Made by a program: the position numbers and the translations under genes. Positions 1 through 8,192 of a stretch of 43,238 nt of DNA are shown in pieces. The stretch spans positions 1-43,238 of the forward strand of contig PBSY01000026.1 of assembly GCA_002726915.1 (NCBI GenBank), given 5' to 3'. Under the pieces are notes generated by a model, which was not told the DNA's origin, ran no database searches, and worked only from the letters and a program-made list of their open reading frames with translations. Numbering within the stretch: position 1 is the first letter of the stretch; each line of letters starts with the position of its first letter. This DNA is from Verrucomicrobiales bacterium. Lineage in GTDB: Bacteria; Verrucomicrobiota; Verrucomicrobiia; Verrucomicrobiales; DEV007.

Positions 1-227
1 AGGTTGGGAACGTCGGCATGATTGACGATGTCGACATTGACGCTGCCTCCATCAGTTCGGCCGCAGCAGATGTTGAGATCCCATTTCTTTCGTCGATTAT
101 GGATGATCGCGCCCCTGACGCGATAGCTGAAGAAATTTAGAGCAGGTAAGAGGATGAGCGATGCCGCGAGGGCGATGAGAATTGTCGGGAGTATGAGAAC
201 AGGCGAAGCTGCAGGGTTTTGGGACAC
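1..227 (-). CDS. Membrane-anchored SAM methyltransferase-like protein (partial, N-terminus only)
   Basis: The reading frame is open from a GTG at 227 to the window edge, so only about 75 residues are visible. An upstream in-frame TGA at about 249-251 limits the start; an ATG at 229 is in another frame and soon hits a stop. Residues 10-33 form one hydrophobic helix (LILPTILIALAASLILLP) suited to a membrane anchor. About residue 53 onward reads LNICCGRTDGGSVNVDIV, which resembles motif I of class I SAM-dependent methyltransferases (usually LNxGCG) followed by the acidic ribose-binding strand (VDIV). The gene lies 52 bp downstream of the antiporter on the same strand and is probably cotranscribed. 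The substrate cannot be guessed from this fragment. The methyltransferase call is moderately secure; the GTG start is an inference. Confidence 0.55.
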   Translation of the reverse strand, partial: MSQNPAASPVLILPTILIALAASLILLPALNFFSYRVRGAIIHNRRKKWDLNICCGRTDGGSVNVDIVNHADVPN

Positions 228-279
228 ATGCCTGACTAGGGCTCGGCTTCAACCGGGGCTCTCTGACATTTTCGACAGG

Positions 280-1959
280 CTAGTTATCGGGCTTGGCCGC
301 AAGGATCTCGCTGGTGGCCTCCTTGAGCTTGCTACCCGTATGATGTTCCTCGTCGACGGTAATGGTAGCCCCGGCGCGTTCGAGATCTTCGACAAAGCTG
401 TGATAGCGCGCTCTTACGATGATAGCTGTTCGATCACTCAGAGTTCGGACAGATTCGACGATACGAATGGAAGTGCGGTGATCGGGAATAGTGATCACCA
501 CGGCTCTGGCCCGTGAGAGTCCGTGGTGAAGAAGGAAATCGAGATTGGAAGCATCTCCGAGGGCGGCTTTTAAGCCTATCGATCTTGCCAAGTCCACGTT
601 GTTTGCGCGTATATCAATAACGAGACAATCGATATTGTCGTGAGCTTGAATCTCTTCGGCGACTTTCTGTCCAGAAGGCCCAAATCCTACAATGATGACC
701 AGATTTCTTTTTTCCGGGGATGCCATTTGGGTTAATGTGTTGTCGGCGGCTGTTTTGGGCTGAGTGAGGCGGTGAATTCTGTATCCCAGAGGCGCAGCTA
801 ACTTCACGAGCATCGGCGTGGCGAAGAGGGTAAGGAGAGTGGACGAGACGATAAGCTGGGTGATCTCCTCAGATACCAGCCCGCCTTGGTAGGCAATGCC
901 TCCAATGACAATGCCGAACTCACCTACCTGTGAGAGGACAATCCCGCTAGCGACAGCGTGTCTGAGGGGAAGCCGAAAGAGCAACGCAATGAGTGTGATG
1001 ATTAAGCCTTTACCCAGCAATATTGCCAGCGTGGCTGTTAGAACGAGGAGGGGGTTCTGAGCGATCCATACAGGATCTCCAAGCATACCAACCGAGGCAA
1101 AAAACAGGGTGATAAAGATGATTTTTAATCCACCGATATCCGAGCGAATTTGGGTGGCGAAGGGCGATTCCGCTAGCATCATACCGGCGAGGAAGGCTCC
1201 CAAGGCCGGCGATAAATCAAGTGCGTGAGCCGATACAGCGGAGCCAATAGCAAGAACGATAGCCAACAGGACGAGAAGTTCCCGATCGCGAGCGAGGCTC
1301 ATCTGTCTCATCATCCCGGGAAGAACAAAGCGAGAGAGAATTAGAAAGGAGATCACGAGTGCGAGGATGAGGCCACAGGCTTTTGCCAGCCCAATACCGA
1401 CCTGAGTCATGCCGCCATCTTCGGCCAGCATTGTTACGAAGATTACTAGGGGGACTACGGCGACATCTTGAAGCAACAGTATACCGAGAGAGGTGCGTCC
1501 GTGAACGGAATCCAATTCGGCTCGTTCGGTCAAGAGGCGGAGTACGCAGGCCGTAGAAGAGAGCGCCACGGTCGCTCCAACGGCAAGAGACGATTTGATT
1601 TCCAAGCCGATGACAAGACAGACCAGCGCTGCCAACCCGAGTGTTAGGCTGACTTGCAACATTCCACCAATTCCCGCTACCCGACCCAGTTTAAGTAATC
1701 GCCGAGCAGAGAACTCAAGGCCGATGGCGAAGAGTAAGAGCGAGACGCCAAGTTCGGCGATGAGAGGGACCCCCGAGTCGCCGCTGATCACGTTGAATAC
1801 GCCGGGCCCAAGAAGCATTCCCGCGAGAAGGTAGCCCACAATCGCGGACTGGCGAAAGCGCTCAAAGATCATCCCCAAGACCAGAGCAGCACCCAGTAGC
1901 ACTAGCAGCTGGAAGAGAACTTCCCAGACTTCGGAGTGTTCGGTGGCAGCTAGAACCAT
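280..1959 (-). CDS. CPA2-family cation/proton antiporter with RCK (TrkA-N) domain, KefB/YbaL-like
   Basis: This 559-residue inner membrane protein should exchange K+ or Na+ for protons. Residues 12-395 are a run of about 12 hydrophobic helices of the Na/H exchanger fold. Family sites include the LGPG loop (50-53), the AIGLEFS segment (78-84), and the LLLQDVAVVP helix (161-170), whose QD is typical of CPA2 carriers. A soluble RCK_N domain starts near 418 with the dinucleotide-binding loop VGFGPSGQ (424-431) and runs to about 540. There is no TrkA_C domain, and no glutathione-specific KefF partner nearby, so ligand control by NAD(H) is more likely than glutathione gating. It starts at an ATG in a 127-bp gap after the XDH-like gene and precedes the methyltransferase fragment. 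Ion specificity is not determinable from sequence. Confidence 0.9.
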   Translation of the reverse strand: MVLAATEHSEVWEVLFQLLVLLGAALVLGMIFERFRQSAIVGYLLAGMLLGPGVFNVISGDSGVPLIAELGVSLLLFAIGLEFSARRLLKLGRVAGIGGMLQVSLTLGLAALVCLVIGLEIKSSLAVGATVALSSTACVLRLLTERAELDSVHGRTSLGILLLQDVAVVPLVIFVTMLAEDGGMTQVGIGLAKACGLILALVISFLILSRFVLPGMMRQMSLARDRELLVLLAIVLAIGSAVSAHALDLSPALGAFLAGMMLAESPFATQIRSDIGGLKIIFITLFFASVGMLGDPVWIAQNPLLVLTATLAILLGKGLIITLIALLFRLPLRHAVASGIVLSQVGEFGIVIGGIAYQGGLVSEEITQLIVSSTLLTLFATPMLVKLAAPLGYRIHRLTQPKTAADNTLTQMASPEKRNLVIIVGFGPSGQKVAEEIQAHDNIDCLVIDIRANNVDLARSIGLKAALGDASNLDFLLHHGLSRARAVVITIPDHRTSIRIVESVRTLSDRTAIIVRARYHSFVEDLERAGATITVDEEHHTGSKLKEATSEILAAKPDN

Positions 1960-2086
1960 CTTAGATCAAGAGAGCACCGACGGTGCCGCTTCGCAACTCT
2001 CGCCGTTGCCAAGCATCGAGTATTCGGGAATCAAGAATATAGAAGCAGTAGGGTGGCAGCTTTGCTCGGGCTGCGTAACTCGGTCA

Positions 2087-4489
2087 CTAATTTGCATCCT
2101 TTTTGTCCTGTTTCTTGCTGATCTCTTTCAGCAGGGTCAAGATTTGGGGGGGAGTGGCTGGGAGAGGTAGATCAATGTTGAGATTGGTATTGAAGCCAAT
2201 TGAACGAAGGGCCTCTAAAAGCGCCTCGCGCACGGAACCTGCCAGAAGGACCGGCGCCTCGCCGCACGGGTCTCCCGGCGCGGTCTTAGGTGAGCCGCGT
2301 GGTCGCAGTCGATCTGTCACGATCTGGAATGGAGCATCAGCGAATCCAGGGATTCTCTCCTCGATGGGACAAAGATCCGCATGCTCGTTTTCGGGGTCGG
2401 TTGCGATCTCGGACAACATCCAACCAGAACCAAGCGTGAAGGCTCGCATTAACTGGGCAAAATCGCGGTCTCCTTGGTTGGCTGACGGTGAGCCTTCGTG
2501 GGCAATGTCGACACGGAGAATCTGTATCTCCCCGGTGAAAGCATCCAATTGGATTTCAGCAACAGCTGTGGCGTAGGTGAATGAGGTGAATGGCCACCCG
2601 GCTCCAAGTTCTGGATCCCACCAAAGATTCGGGGTGCGATGGTATCCATTTTCAATCAAACTGACGCGTTTGCGCAGCGCTCCTTCGATGACTTCCTTAA
2701 AATGCAGCGGGGCGTTCCCCGTGGAATCCGTTCTGACTGCACCGCGTGAAAAGCGAATTGCCTCCATTTCGATCTCGGTCTGGCCGCGAGCAGCGAACAT
2801 CTGAAAGGCGACCTCTCTAAGCCGCTTCGTTAGTCGACCACAAGCATCTTCTAGTGCACGCAGGATAAGCCCGGAAGCATCTGTTCCAATAATGGACGTT
2901 GCGCGAGGCAGGGAGTCAAAGTCATTGAGAATGACCCGTATCGCTTCCTCCTCAACCCCCAACAAGTTAGCGGCTTCTTCTCTGATCTGTGCGTCGAGGC
3001 CATCATTAGTATTAACTAATCCAACCCTAACAATGACAGAACCATCAGCTAGAATTTGGACTATGGCAGCGGCAGCGTTGCGATCAGACCTCGGGTCGCC
3101 AATGCCGAATTTGATGGGTAGTGCAGCAATGCCACGTTTGTAGCAAGAGTTCTTCGTGTTCCACTCGGTGACTGCTTTGGCGCGCTCTCTAAATTTGCTC
3201 CGGTCCAAGGCTTTGTTCCATACTCGTGAAATAGCTTCCGTATCGACAGGCTGGCCGTAAGGGGTGGTTTTTAATTGACTGCCTTCCGTGTAGAAGTTCT
3301 TTTCCCGAATCTCGCGACTGGAAAGGTTGGTTGCCTCGGCGACGCGTTGGATCACGTCTTCGGTAGCCCATGTTCCCTGTGCCGCACCCTCTGCTGGAAG
3401 AGATGAGGAAACAGTACGATTTGTTTGGCAGAGCTTCGCACTGATTGAGAGGTTCGGAAAATCATAGACAGAATCTGCATGCAGCAGGGCCCGATCCACC
3501 GCGTTCTCAGAGTTTGCCGCATACCAACCACCTTCGAGAGTAAGATCCATCTTGACGCCGTTGATCGTCCCGTCTTTTTCGAAGCCGACTTCATATTGCG
3601 CCTTGGTGCGATGTCGGGTTCCTCCGGCGAGTGGCGAGTGTGGGGAGGTGACATGAAGTGTTACCGAACTCCCGCAGCGTTTTACGGCGTGAGCGGCGAG
3701 AGATGCGAGCCTAACAGGTTCGGTTTCAAGAGAACCAATTGGGCCAGGCAGGTCGACCGGTTCGATATGAATGTTAGACTCGGGCACATCAGTGGTTTTA
3801 GCGACGGCGGAGCGTACTGCTGTTGGCAAAAGGCAACTGGCATGAATGGTAAAACCTATGCCATCTAGCAGTGGTTTTACGGTAATTTTCGTGCCTCCTT
3901 CGAGACAAGTCCGTTGCGGGGCAATCGAGAGCGAGCCACGCAGATTTTTTGCTGACTGATTGATTGCCTTAGATGCATCGCCACGTTCGCAGGTTTTTGT
4001 TTCCCCATGAAAGCTACTCATTGTGATAGCATGATCGAGCGTGAGTATTCCGGGAGTGACGTGATAATCGATTTCGATCAGTGACGCCGCCCTTTGACAG
4101 GTAGCGAGGTCGATTGCCACAATGACAGCGACAGGTTGCCCGCGGAAATGCACTTCATCTTCGGCGAGGAGCGGTTCGCTTGAGTATTCCGCTCCAAGTG
4201 CGTTTTGGAACGGGGGGAGATCAGAAGCAAAGAGGATGCAAGAGACCCCTCCAAGTGCTCTGGCCGCTTCTGCGCTTTTTCGAGCGATGGAGGCGGAGGC
4301 GTGGGGGCTTTCAACAACAATAGCAGATAGATTGCGGGCCTTAGACTGCCAAGTTAGGGCTGGAGGCATTTCGGCATCGATTAATTCTTGGCGACGCCTT
4401 CGAAGCCTTTCTCCAAAGGTTTCGGACTCACCCGTAGATTTGTTCTCCGGCAGCCGAAATTGGATTGTTTTGTCGTCGGATCCACTCAT
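2087..4489 (-). CDS. Xanthine-dehydrogenase-like molybdopterin subunit with degenerate active-site motifs
   Basis: The protein is 800 residues from the ATG at 4489; a longer frame begins with a TTG at 4564 inside the upstream gene and is less likely. Order follows the XDH large subunit: a/b hammerhead at about 50-150, then molybdopterin-binding domains to about 765. Recognisable segments are RHRTKAQYEVGFEKDG (292-307), FTYATAVAEIQLDAFTGE (637-654) and GEAP (743-746), which holds the equivalent of the catalytic Glu. Other hallmarks are altered. The usual GGGFGGKE is GPIGSLET (249-256), the FRGFGGPQG arginine loop is SSLPAEGAAQG (362-372), and MGQG is TNDG (494-497). The 26-bp gap to the FAD-subunit-like gene implies an operon. 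It may bind a different cofactor, act as a pseudoenzyme, or be a diverged hydroxylase; xanthine activity should not be assumed. Confidence 0.75.
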   Translation of the reverse strand: MSGSDDKTIQFRLPENKSTGESETFGERLRRRRQELIDAEMPPALTWQSKARNLSAIVVESPHASASIARKSAEAARALGGVSCILFASDLPPFQNALGAEYSSEPLLAEDEVHFRGQPVAVIVAIDLATCQRAASLIEIDYHVTPGILTLDHAITMSSFHGETKTCERGDASKAINQSAKNLRGSLSIAPQRTCLEGGTKITVKPLLDGIGFTIHASCLLPTAVRSAVAKTTDVPESNIHIEPVDLPGPIGSLETEPVRLASLAAHAVKRCGSSVTLHVTSPHSPLAGGTRHRTKAQYEVGFEKDGTINGVKMDLTLEGGWYAANSENAVDRALLHADSVYDFPNLSISAKLCQTNRTVSSSLPAEGAAQGTWATEDVIQRVAEATNLSSREIREKNFYTEGSQLKTTPYGQPVDTEAISRVWNKALDRSKFRERAKAVTEWNTKNSCYKRGIAALPIKFGIGDPRSDRNAAAAIVQILADGSVIVRVGLVNTNDGLDAQIREEAANLLGVEEEAIRVILNDFDSLPRATSIIGTDASGLILRALEDACGRLTKRLREVAFQMFAARGQTEIEMEAIRFSRGAVRTDSTGNAPLHFKEVIEGALRKRVSLIENGYHRTPNLWWDPELGAGWPFTSFTYATAVAEIQLDAFTGEIQILRVDIAHEGSPSANQGDRDFAQLMRAFTLGSGWMLSEIATDPENEHADLCPIEERIPGFADAPFQIVTDRLRPRGSPKTAPGDPCGEAPVLLAGSVREALLEALRSIGFNTNLNIDLPLPATPPQILTLLKEISKKQDKKDAN

Positions 4490-4514
4490 TATCAGGGCGT
4501 TGGCGTGTAAGAGC

Positions 4515-6101
4515 CTAATCAGATCTCTCTTCAAAAAAGGGCTGGTCGAGTTTTGCGAAATCAACGGTAGCCGTGAGAGTCTCAGGCCGAATATTCTCTG
4601 GAGTGGGGTGGTGAAAAAGAAATTTCTGGAATAGTGTTACTACCAGTTGTTTGCGGTAGTCAGCTTCAGCAATTTCGTTCCTGTGATCGGTCACTTTTAC
4701 GGTGTCAACCAGAATGGGAAGCATCTCGAAAACTGTTTTCTCACCCCATTGCTTGCCGGTAAGAAACTGTTCGGCTTCGCGTGCTCGAACGGGGTGCTGG
4801 TTGATTCCGGAGTAAGCGATCCAGGCCTTGGTGACTTCCTTCCCTCTAAGTTCTACGGCAAAGCCGCCGGTTACGTAGGGTTGGCAGAGTGTTCGCCTTG
4901 GCGCTACCGTGTAGGTGTTGCAGAGGCGAGCGGTAACCCCACGATCGGATAACGAGGGCTCGCTGTATCGTGGGATGATGATGCTCTTGATAACCTCATT
5001 AGGATTCAGGATTGTACCTCCTCCATCAGTGTAGAAGTTGGAAATCGGGGCGTCGCGTTCGCCCTCTTCCGATAGGAGGATAACTCGGGCCTGCAGCGCC
5101 ATGAGCAGTGGGGTTAGCTGCCCGGCCTCCCACGCTGTGGCGAGGTAGCCACCGAGACTTGCCCGGTTGCGAATCGCCCTCGAACCAAAGCGGCACATGA
5201 CTTTACTGAATGCCTGACACTCACTTCCCATCTCTTCAGCGATTTCTGTGAGAGGCACCGCAGCACCAATCTCCCAAGAGCCTTCTGTGATGATAATGTC
5301 GTTGAGTTCTTTCACGCCTTCGAGCGAGATTAGGTTACCCCATGATACCTTTCCGCTTTGTTGGGCGAGTTCTGTTCCGCCAGCGACGAATTGGGCGTCC
5401 GGATATTCCCTCTTCAACTTAAGCAGTTCGACCAAGTTGCCAGGTTGATGAAATCGACGCTTGGAGTCATCGACGTAGGAGAGGGAAGCCCGCGGCTTAA
5501 TCTTGAATAAGTTTTTGGTGAACCGGTCTTCAAAGATGTCTTTGTTTCCTGGCCCCTCGGTGCTCCTGTCTTCCAATTCCGTGAATTTGTTGTCATATTC
5601 ATCGCGAAGTTGTGCGCCGGAGGCAAATACCTGCGCTGCGACCTCTCGTATTGCTGGAATGTTCGCACTGCGAGTAACGATGGCATCGAATTGATCGTTC
5701 GACTGGACGTGCCGCTGCAGATCGGGCCTGTAATATCCTTCGAACATGAGAGCGACGATAGCATCGCCTCGAGCTTGCCCGCATTCGAGATGCCTGTTTT
5801 GCAGAGCGAGGTTCACAGGGTGATCAGGTTCTGCATTTCGAATCCCCTCCGGAGTCCAAACTTGCCGCCCCTCAAGCATAGGTAGCATGAGTAATTGAGC
5901 ATCGACGGCCCGAAAACGCTGACGATCTCCTTCGAGATCTCCCAGAACCACTAAGTGGCCGCCACGCCATGAAGCATCGGTCGCAAAATGAGCGAAGCAA
6001 GGGTCCAACTCCGAGAGAAAACCGGCGAGCGTGCGATGGGTATTTTCCCTCTCCACTCGGCAGTCTTCTCCATCAAGTTCAAACGTAAAACTGCTCTGCA
6101 T
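4515..6101 (-). CDS. Xanthine-dehydrogenase-like FAD/ferredoxin subunit lacking most [2Fe-2S] cysteines
   Basis: The protein has 528 residues, close to the usual small XDH subunit. The N-terminal 165 residues align in layout with the two [2Fe-2S] domains (LPMLEGRQVWTPEGIR at 73-88 matches the LPTLDG...T.E.LR segment). They contain only three cysteines (14, 35, 107) where eight cluster ligands are expected, and the CxxGxCGxC loop is gone. The FAD domain from about 214 is better kept: FVAGGTEL (238-245), IGAAVPLTEI (278-287), and RFGSRAIRNRASLGGYL (304-320), where the usual LGGN is LGGY. The CO-dehydrogenase flavin C-terminal domain follows. No Shine-Dalgarno is visible; the start codon abuts a 12-bp palindrome. 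It is cotranscribed with the molybdopterin-like subunit. A flavoprotein without Fe-S clusters is the simplest reading. Confidence 0.75.
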   Translation of the reverse strand: MQSSFTFELDGEDCRVERENTHRTLAGFLSELDPCFAHFATDASWRGGHLVVLGDLEGDRQRFRAVDAQLLMLPMLEGRQVWTPEGIRNAEPDHPVNLALQNRHLECGQARGDAIVALMFEGYYRPDLQRHVQSNDQFDAIVTRSANIPAIREVAAQVFASGAQLRDEYDNKFTELEDRSTEGPGNKDIFEDRFTKNLFKIKPRASLSYVDDSKRRFHQPGNLVELLKLKREYPDAQFVAGGTELAQQSGKVSWGNLISLEGVKELNDIIITEGSWEIGAAVPLTEIAEEMGSECQAFSKVMCRFGSRAIRNRASLGGYLATAWEAGQLTPLLMALQARVILLSEEGERDAPISNFYTDGGGTILNPNEVIKSIIIPRYSEPSLSDRGVTARLCNTYTVAPRRTLCQPYVTGGFAVELRGKEVTKAWIAYSGINQHPVRAREAEQFLTGKQWGEKTVFEMLPILVDTVKVTDHRNEIAEADYRKQLVVTLFQKFLFHHPTPENIRPETLTATVDFAKLDQPFFEERSD

Positions 6102-6163
6102 GAATTAATTCAGTGAGCGGAGGAGTTGATCAAGGGGGTCTTAAAAGAGCGACCCTTAACTCC
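6101..6163 (-). promoter_or_regulatory. Palindrome and imperfect stem-loop at the start of the XDH-like operon
   Basis: TGAATTAATTCA at 6101-6112 is a perfect 12-bp palindrome that touches the start codon of the FAD-subunit-like gene. Just upstream (6122-6163) is an imperfect inverted repeat: GGAGTT/AACTCC outer arms (6122-6127 and 6158-6163), an AAGG/CCTT middle and a GTC/GAC inner pair, with a 4-base bulge. There is no T-tract, so this is not a standard terminator. It could be an operator or an RNA hairpin that controls translation of the pair or separates it from the lipoate-ligase-like gene. Function is inferred from position only. Confidence 0.35.
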
Positions 6164-6220
6164 GCCGAAATTTCCTATTACCACAAAATGGAGGATGTCA
6201 CACAACAAAATTGACGTGGC

Positions 6221-6934
6221 TCAGACTTCTTCGAGATCAGGCCAGCGATTCCATTCACTGGTAGCAAAGCGCTTGCACCTCCAGTATTGTGACTCTTCGA
6301 TCAACTGCTCAATTTCTCCTTGATGAAGAGGTTCAATGGTATCCGCCAGAGAAAGGAGGAAGTCTTGAATCCACGCGGAGTGAGGTCGGCGCAGAGCAGC
6401 GGGTAGGCGAATGCTTCCTTGATGCATGACTAATCCCGAAGAACGTCGCTGAGCGCCTCCACCAAGTTTGGCTCCCGTTTCTGAGTCAATAAGATCCCAT
6501 GTGACTGGCGTATTGAAGCAGGGCCCAGTAGATAGCGGCATGGGAGAAGACTCGAGTTTGACTCCGACGCCTGCCTCGAGCAGGGCGTCAGCCAGAGCCG
6601 TATGCACCCATCGATATCGTTCCTCCCCTCGTTGTTGTGAGATGGCGCTGTTGGGAGGTATGACAAGAGCAAATGTGGCATCTTCCCCGTGCTCAACTAA
6701 GCCGCCTCCCGTGAAACGGCGAATTGGAAAAGGCTCCAATCCCTCAGTTCCAGAGAACTGGTGAAAGTATCCGACAGTTGTTGCAGGTTGGTTCCAATGA
6801 TAAAATCGAACCGTAGCGACCCGCGATTTTCGAGCCATTTCAAAGGTGGCCTGGTCCAGTGACATTTGCTCCTGTGCTGACCGAAATTCGGTGTCTAACC
6901 AGAAGCGGATGGCAGGAAGTTTCAATTCTGTCAC
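6221..6934 (-). CDS. Lipoate-protein ligase A family (BPL/LplA/LipB fold)
   Basis: A 237-residue cytosolic protein of the biotin/lipoate ligase fold, which attaches lipoate or octanoate to E2 or GcvH lysines or transfers the acyl group between them. Visible motifs are RRFTGGGLV (72-80), matching the RRxxGGG substrate loop, PCFNTPVTWDLI (138-149), GAKLGGGAQRR (154-164) with the expected catalytic lysine at 156, and MHQGSI (170-175). It is shorter than E. coli LplA (about 338) and lacks the C-terminal domain, so it resembles LipM/LplA-N proteins that need a separate activating domain or work as amidotransferases. It is the first gene of the minus-strand block, divergent from the tRNA, and 119 bp from the XDH-like genes. 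A functional link to them is not shown. Confidence 0.8.
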   Translation of the reverse strand: MTELKLPAIRFWLDTEFRSAQEQMSLDQATFEMARKSRVATVRFYHWNQPATTVGYFHQFSGTEGLEPFPIRRFTGGGLVEHGEDATFALVIPPNSAISQQRGEERYRWVHTALADALLEAGVGVKLESSPMPLSTGPCFNTPVTWDLIDSETGAKLGGGAQRRSSGLVMHQGSIRLPAALRRPHSAWIQDFLLSLADTIEPLHQGEIEQLIEESQYWRCKRFATSEWNRWPDLEEV

Positions 6935-7042
6935 TGTCGATGTTTTGATGCCTGAATTCTCTCAGTTAAACTTTGGAACGGCAAATAAAAGCGTTTGTCA
7001 TCGAAAGTTTTCGGTGTTTCTTTGCGCCCCGATTTTTTAGCT

Positions 7043-7126
7043 GCTCACGTGGCGGAATTGGTAGACGCGCTAGATTCAGGTTCTAGTGGGGTTAAACCCG
7101 TGGAGGTTCGATTCCTCTCGTGAGCA
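7043..7126 (+). tRNA. tRNA-Leu(CAG)
   Basis: The 84-nt sequence folds as a class II tRNA. The acceptor stem is GCTCACG/CGTGAGC (7043-7049 with 7119-7125) with discriminator A at 7126. The anticodon stem CTAGA/TCTAG encloses the loop TTCAGGT, giving anticodon CAG for leucine CUG codons. A long variable arm (GGGGTTAAACCC) and the T loop TTCGATT follow. CCA is not encoded. The GTG at 7120 that could begin the next gene lies within the acceptor stem and is not a plausible start. Confidence 0.97.
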
Positions 7127-7161
7127 CTTCTCATTTTTCGCGCACGAGGGCGCGGCATCAG

Positions 7162-7860
7162 ATGGCCTCCGAGTCACAAGACCAGAACCCGTTGTTTGTC
7201 CATCGAGCCTTCTCTTCGATCGCGGAGCGATATGTTCTTGCGAATCATGTGCTCAGCTTCGGGATTGATATAATTTGGCGTAAGAAGGTATCGCGATTCG
7301 TGGCGGAAACATGTCCCGATGTGGTGCTTGATGTTGCGACAGGGAGTGGAGATCTGGCAGCCGAAGTTCAAAAAGGTTCACCGGAGGCTCGTGTCATTGG
7401 CGCTGACTTCTGTGCGCCAATGTTAGCCGAAGCCCGGAAAAGGGGCTTGGAAAATTTAATTGTTGCTGACGGTCTCGCGCTTCCATTGCCGGATGATTCG
7501 GTCGATGCTCTCACGATCGGCTATGGCCTGAGGAATATATCGAACTGGGCTGCGGCAATCACCGAGTTCTCGAGAGTCTTGAAACCTGGCGGCTTGCTAG
7601 TTGTTCTTGATTTTTCGCTACCGACCAGCCCAATGCTGAATCGACCTTATCGATTTTACCTTCATCGGATTCTGCCTGTTCTCGCGGGGTGGTTGACAGG
7701 TAATCGAGAAGCCTATGCCTATCTTGGGGAATCAATTGAGCGGTTTCCCTCAGGGAAAGCGATGCAGGATTTGATTATCGGTAATGGATTTGATTCTGCC
7801 GACTGGTATCCTCAATTTGGAGGTATCAGCAGCGTTTATGCTGGAAAAAAAAGCAAATAG
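7162..7860 (+). CDS. menG: Demethylmenaquinone/2-polyprenyl-benzoquinol methyltransferase (MenG/UbiE)
   Basis: A 232-residue class I SAM methyltransferase that carries out the final C-methylation in menaquinone (or ubiquinone) synthesis. The SAM-binding motif LDVATGSGDLA sits near residue 55, an acidic GADF strand follows, and the family signature GYGLRNISNW is near 120. The late motif RVLKPGGLLVVLDFS is followed by the typical YRFYLHRILPVLAG and ESIERFPSG segments. The ATG at 7162 is chosen because the longer frame begins inside the tRNA; GAGGG at 7146-7150 is a weak ribosome site 11 bases upstream. No ubiquinone genes are seen, so menaquinone is the likelier product. It may be cotranscribed with the tRNA-Leu just upstream. 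Confidence 0.93.
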   Translation: MASESQDQNPLFVHRAFSSIAERYVLANHVLSFGIDIIWRKKVSRFVAETCPDVVLDVATGSGDLAAEVQKGSPEARVIGADFCAPMLAEARKRGLENLIVADGLALPLPDDSVDALTIGYGLRNISNWAAAITEFSRVLKPGGLLVVLDFSLPTSPMLNRPYRFYLHRILPVLAGWLTGNREAYAYLGESIERFPSGKAMQDLIIGNGFDSADWYPQFGGISSVYAGKKSK

Positions 7861-8192
7861 GTGTTTCGGGGTTGGAGGCAAAAAATATTTCGGAAATATA
7901 AAGGAAGCGATTTTGGAGTAGAGTCGCCTCAATGAGGTCAAAATTTCCAGAATTATAAGATTTTAGGGTGGCTTATAGAATTAATTAGTATGGTGACTCG
8001 GCGAAAAAGGATTCGAACCAATGTCACGTCCCACTCTTGAGTGACAAAAAGAGTTAGAAATCAGTTAAAAATCCTGAGTTTTGGATTTACAACCTCCCTA
8101 GATGCTGTCATTCCATTACGGTTTATACTGTTTAGGAAGATGTCGTCTGGTGAAAACCTGACCATCAGCGTTATCTACCCCCGATAATTATA
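7861..8192. other. Gene-free leader between menG and the large adhesin gene
   Basis: These 332 AT-rich bases hold no convincing ORF, strong terminator or Shine-Dalgarno. CACTC-TT-GAGTG at 8032-8043 is a short hairpin. Between 7991 and 8025 the minus strand reads like a degenerate tRNA 3' end, with GGTTCGAATCC and a terminal CACCA, but no matching acceptor 5' arm was found. TATACT at 8124-8129 is a possible -10 without a good -35. The TATAAT at 8189-8194 overlaps the adhesin ATG and cannot be its promoter. Confidence 0.4.

Noticed and set aside
7120-7161. Upstream extension of menG starting at a GTG
   Set aside because: It begins within the tRNA-Leu acceptor stem; the ATG at 7162 fits the family N-terminus better.
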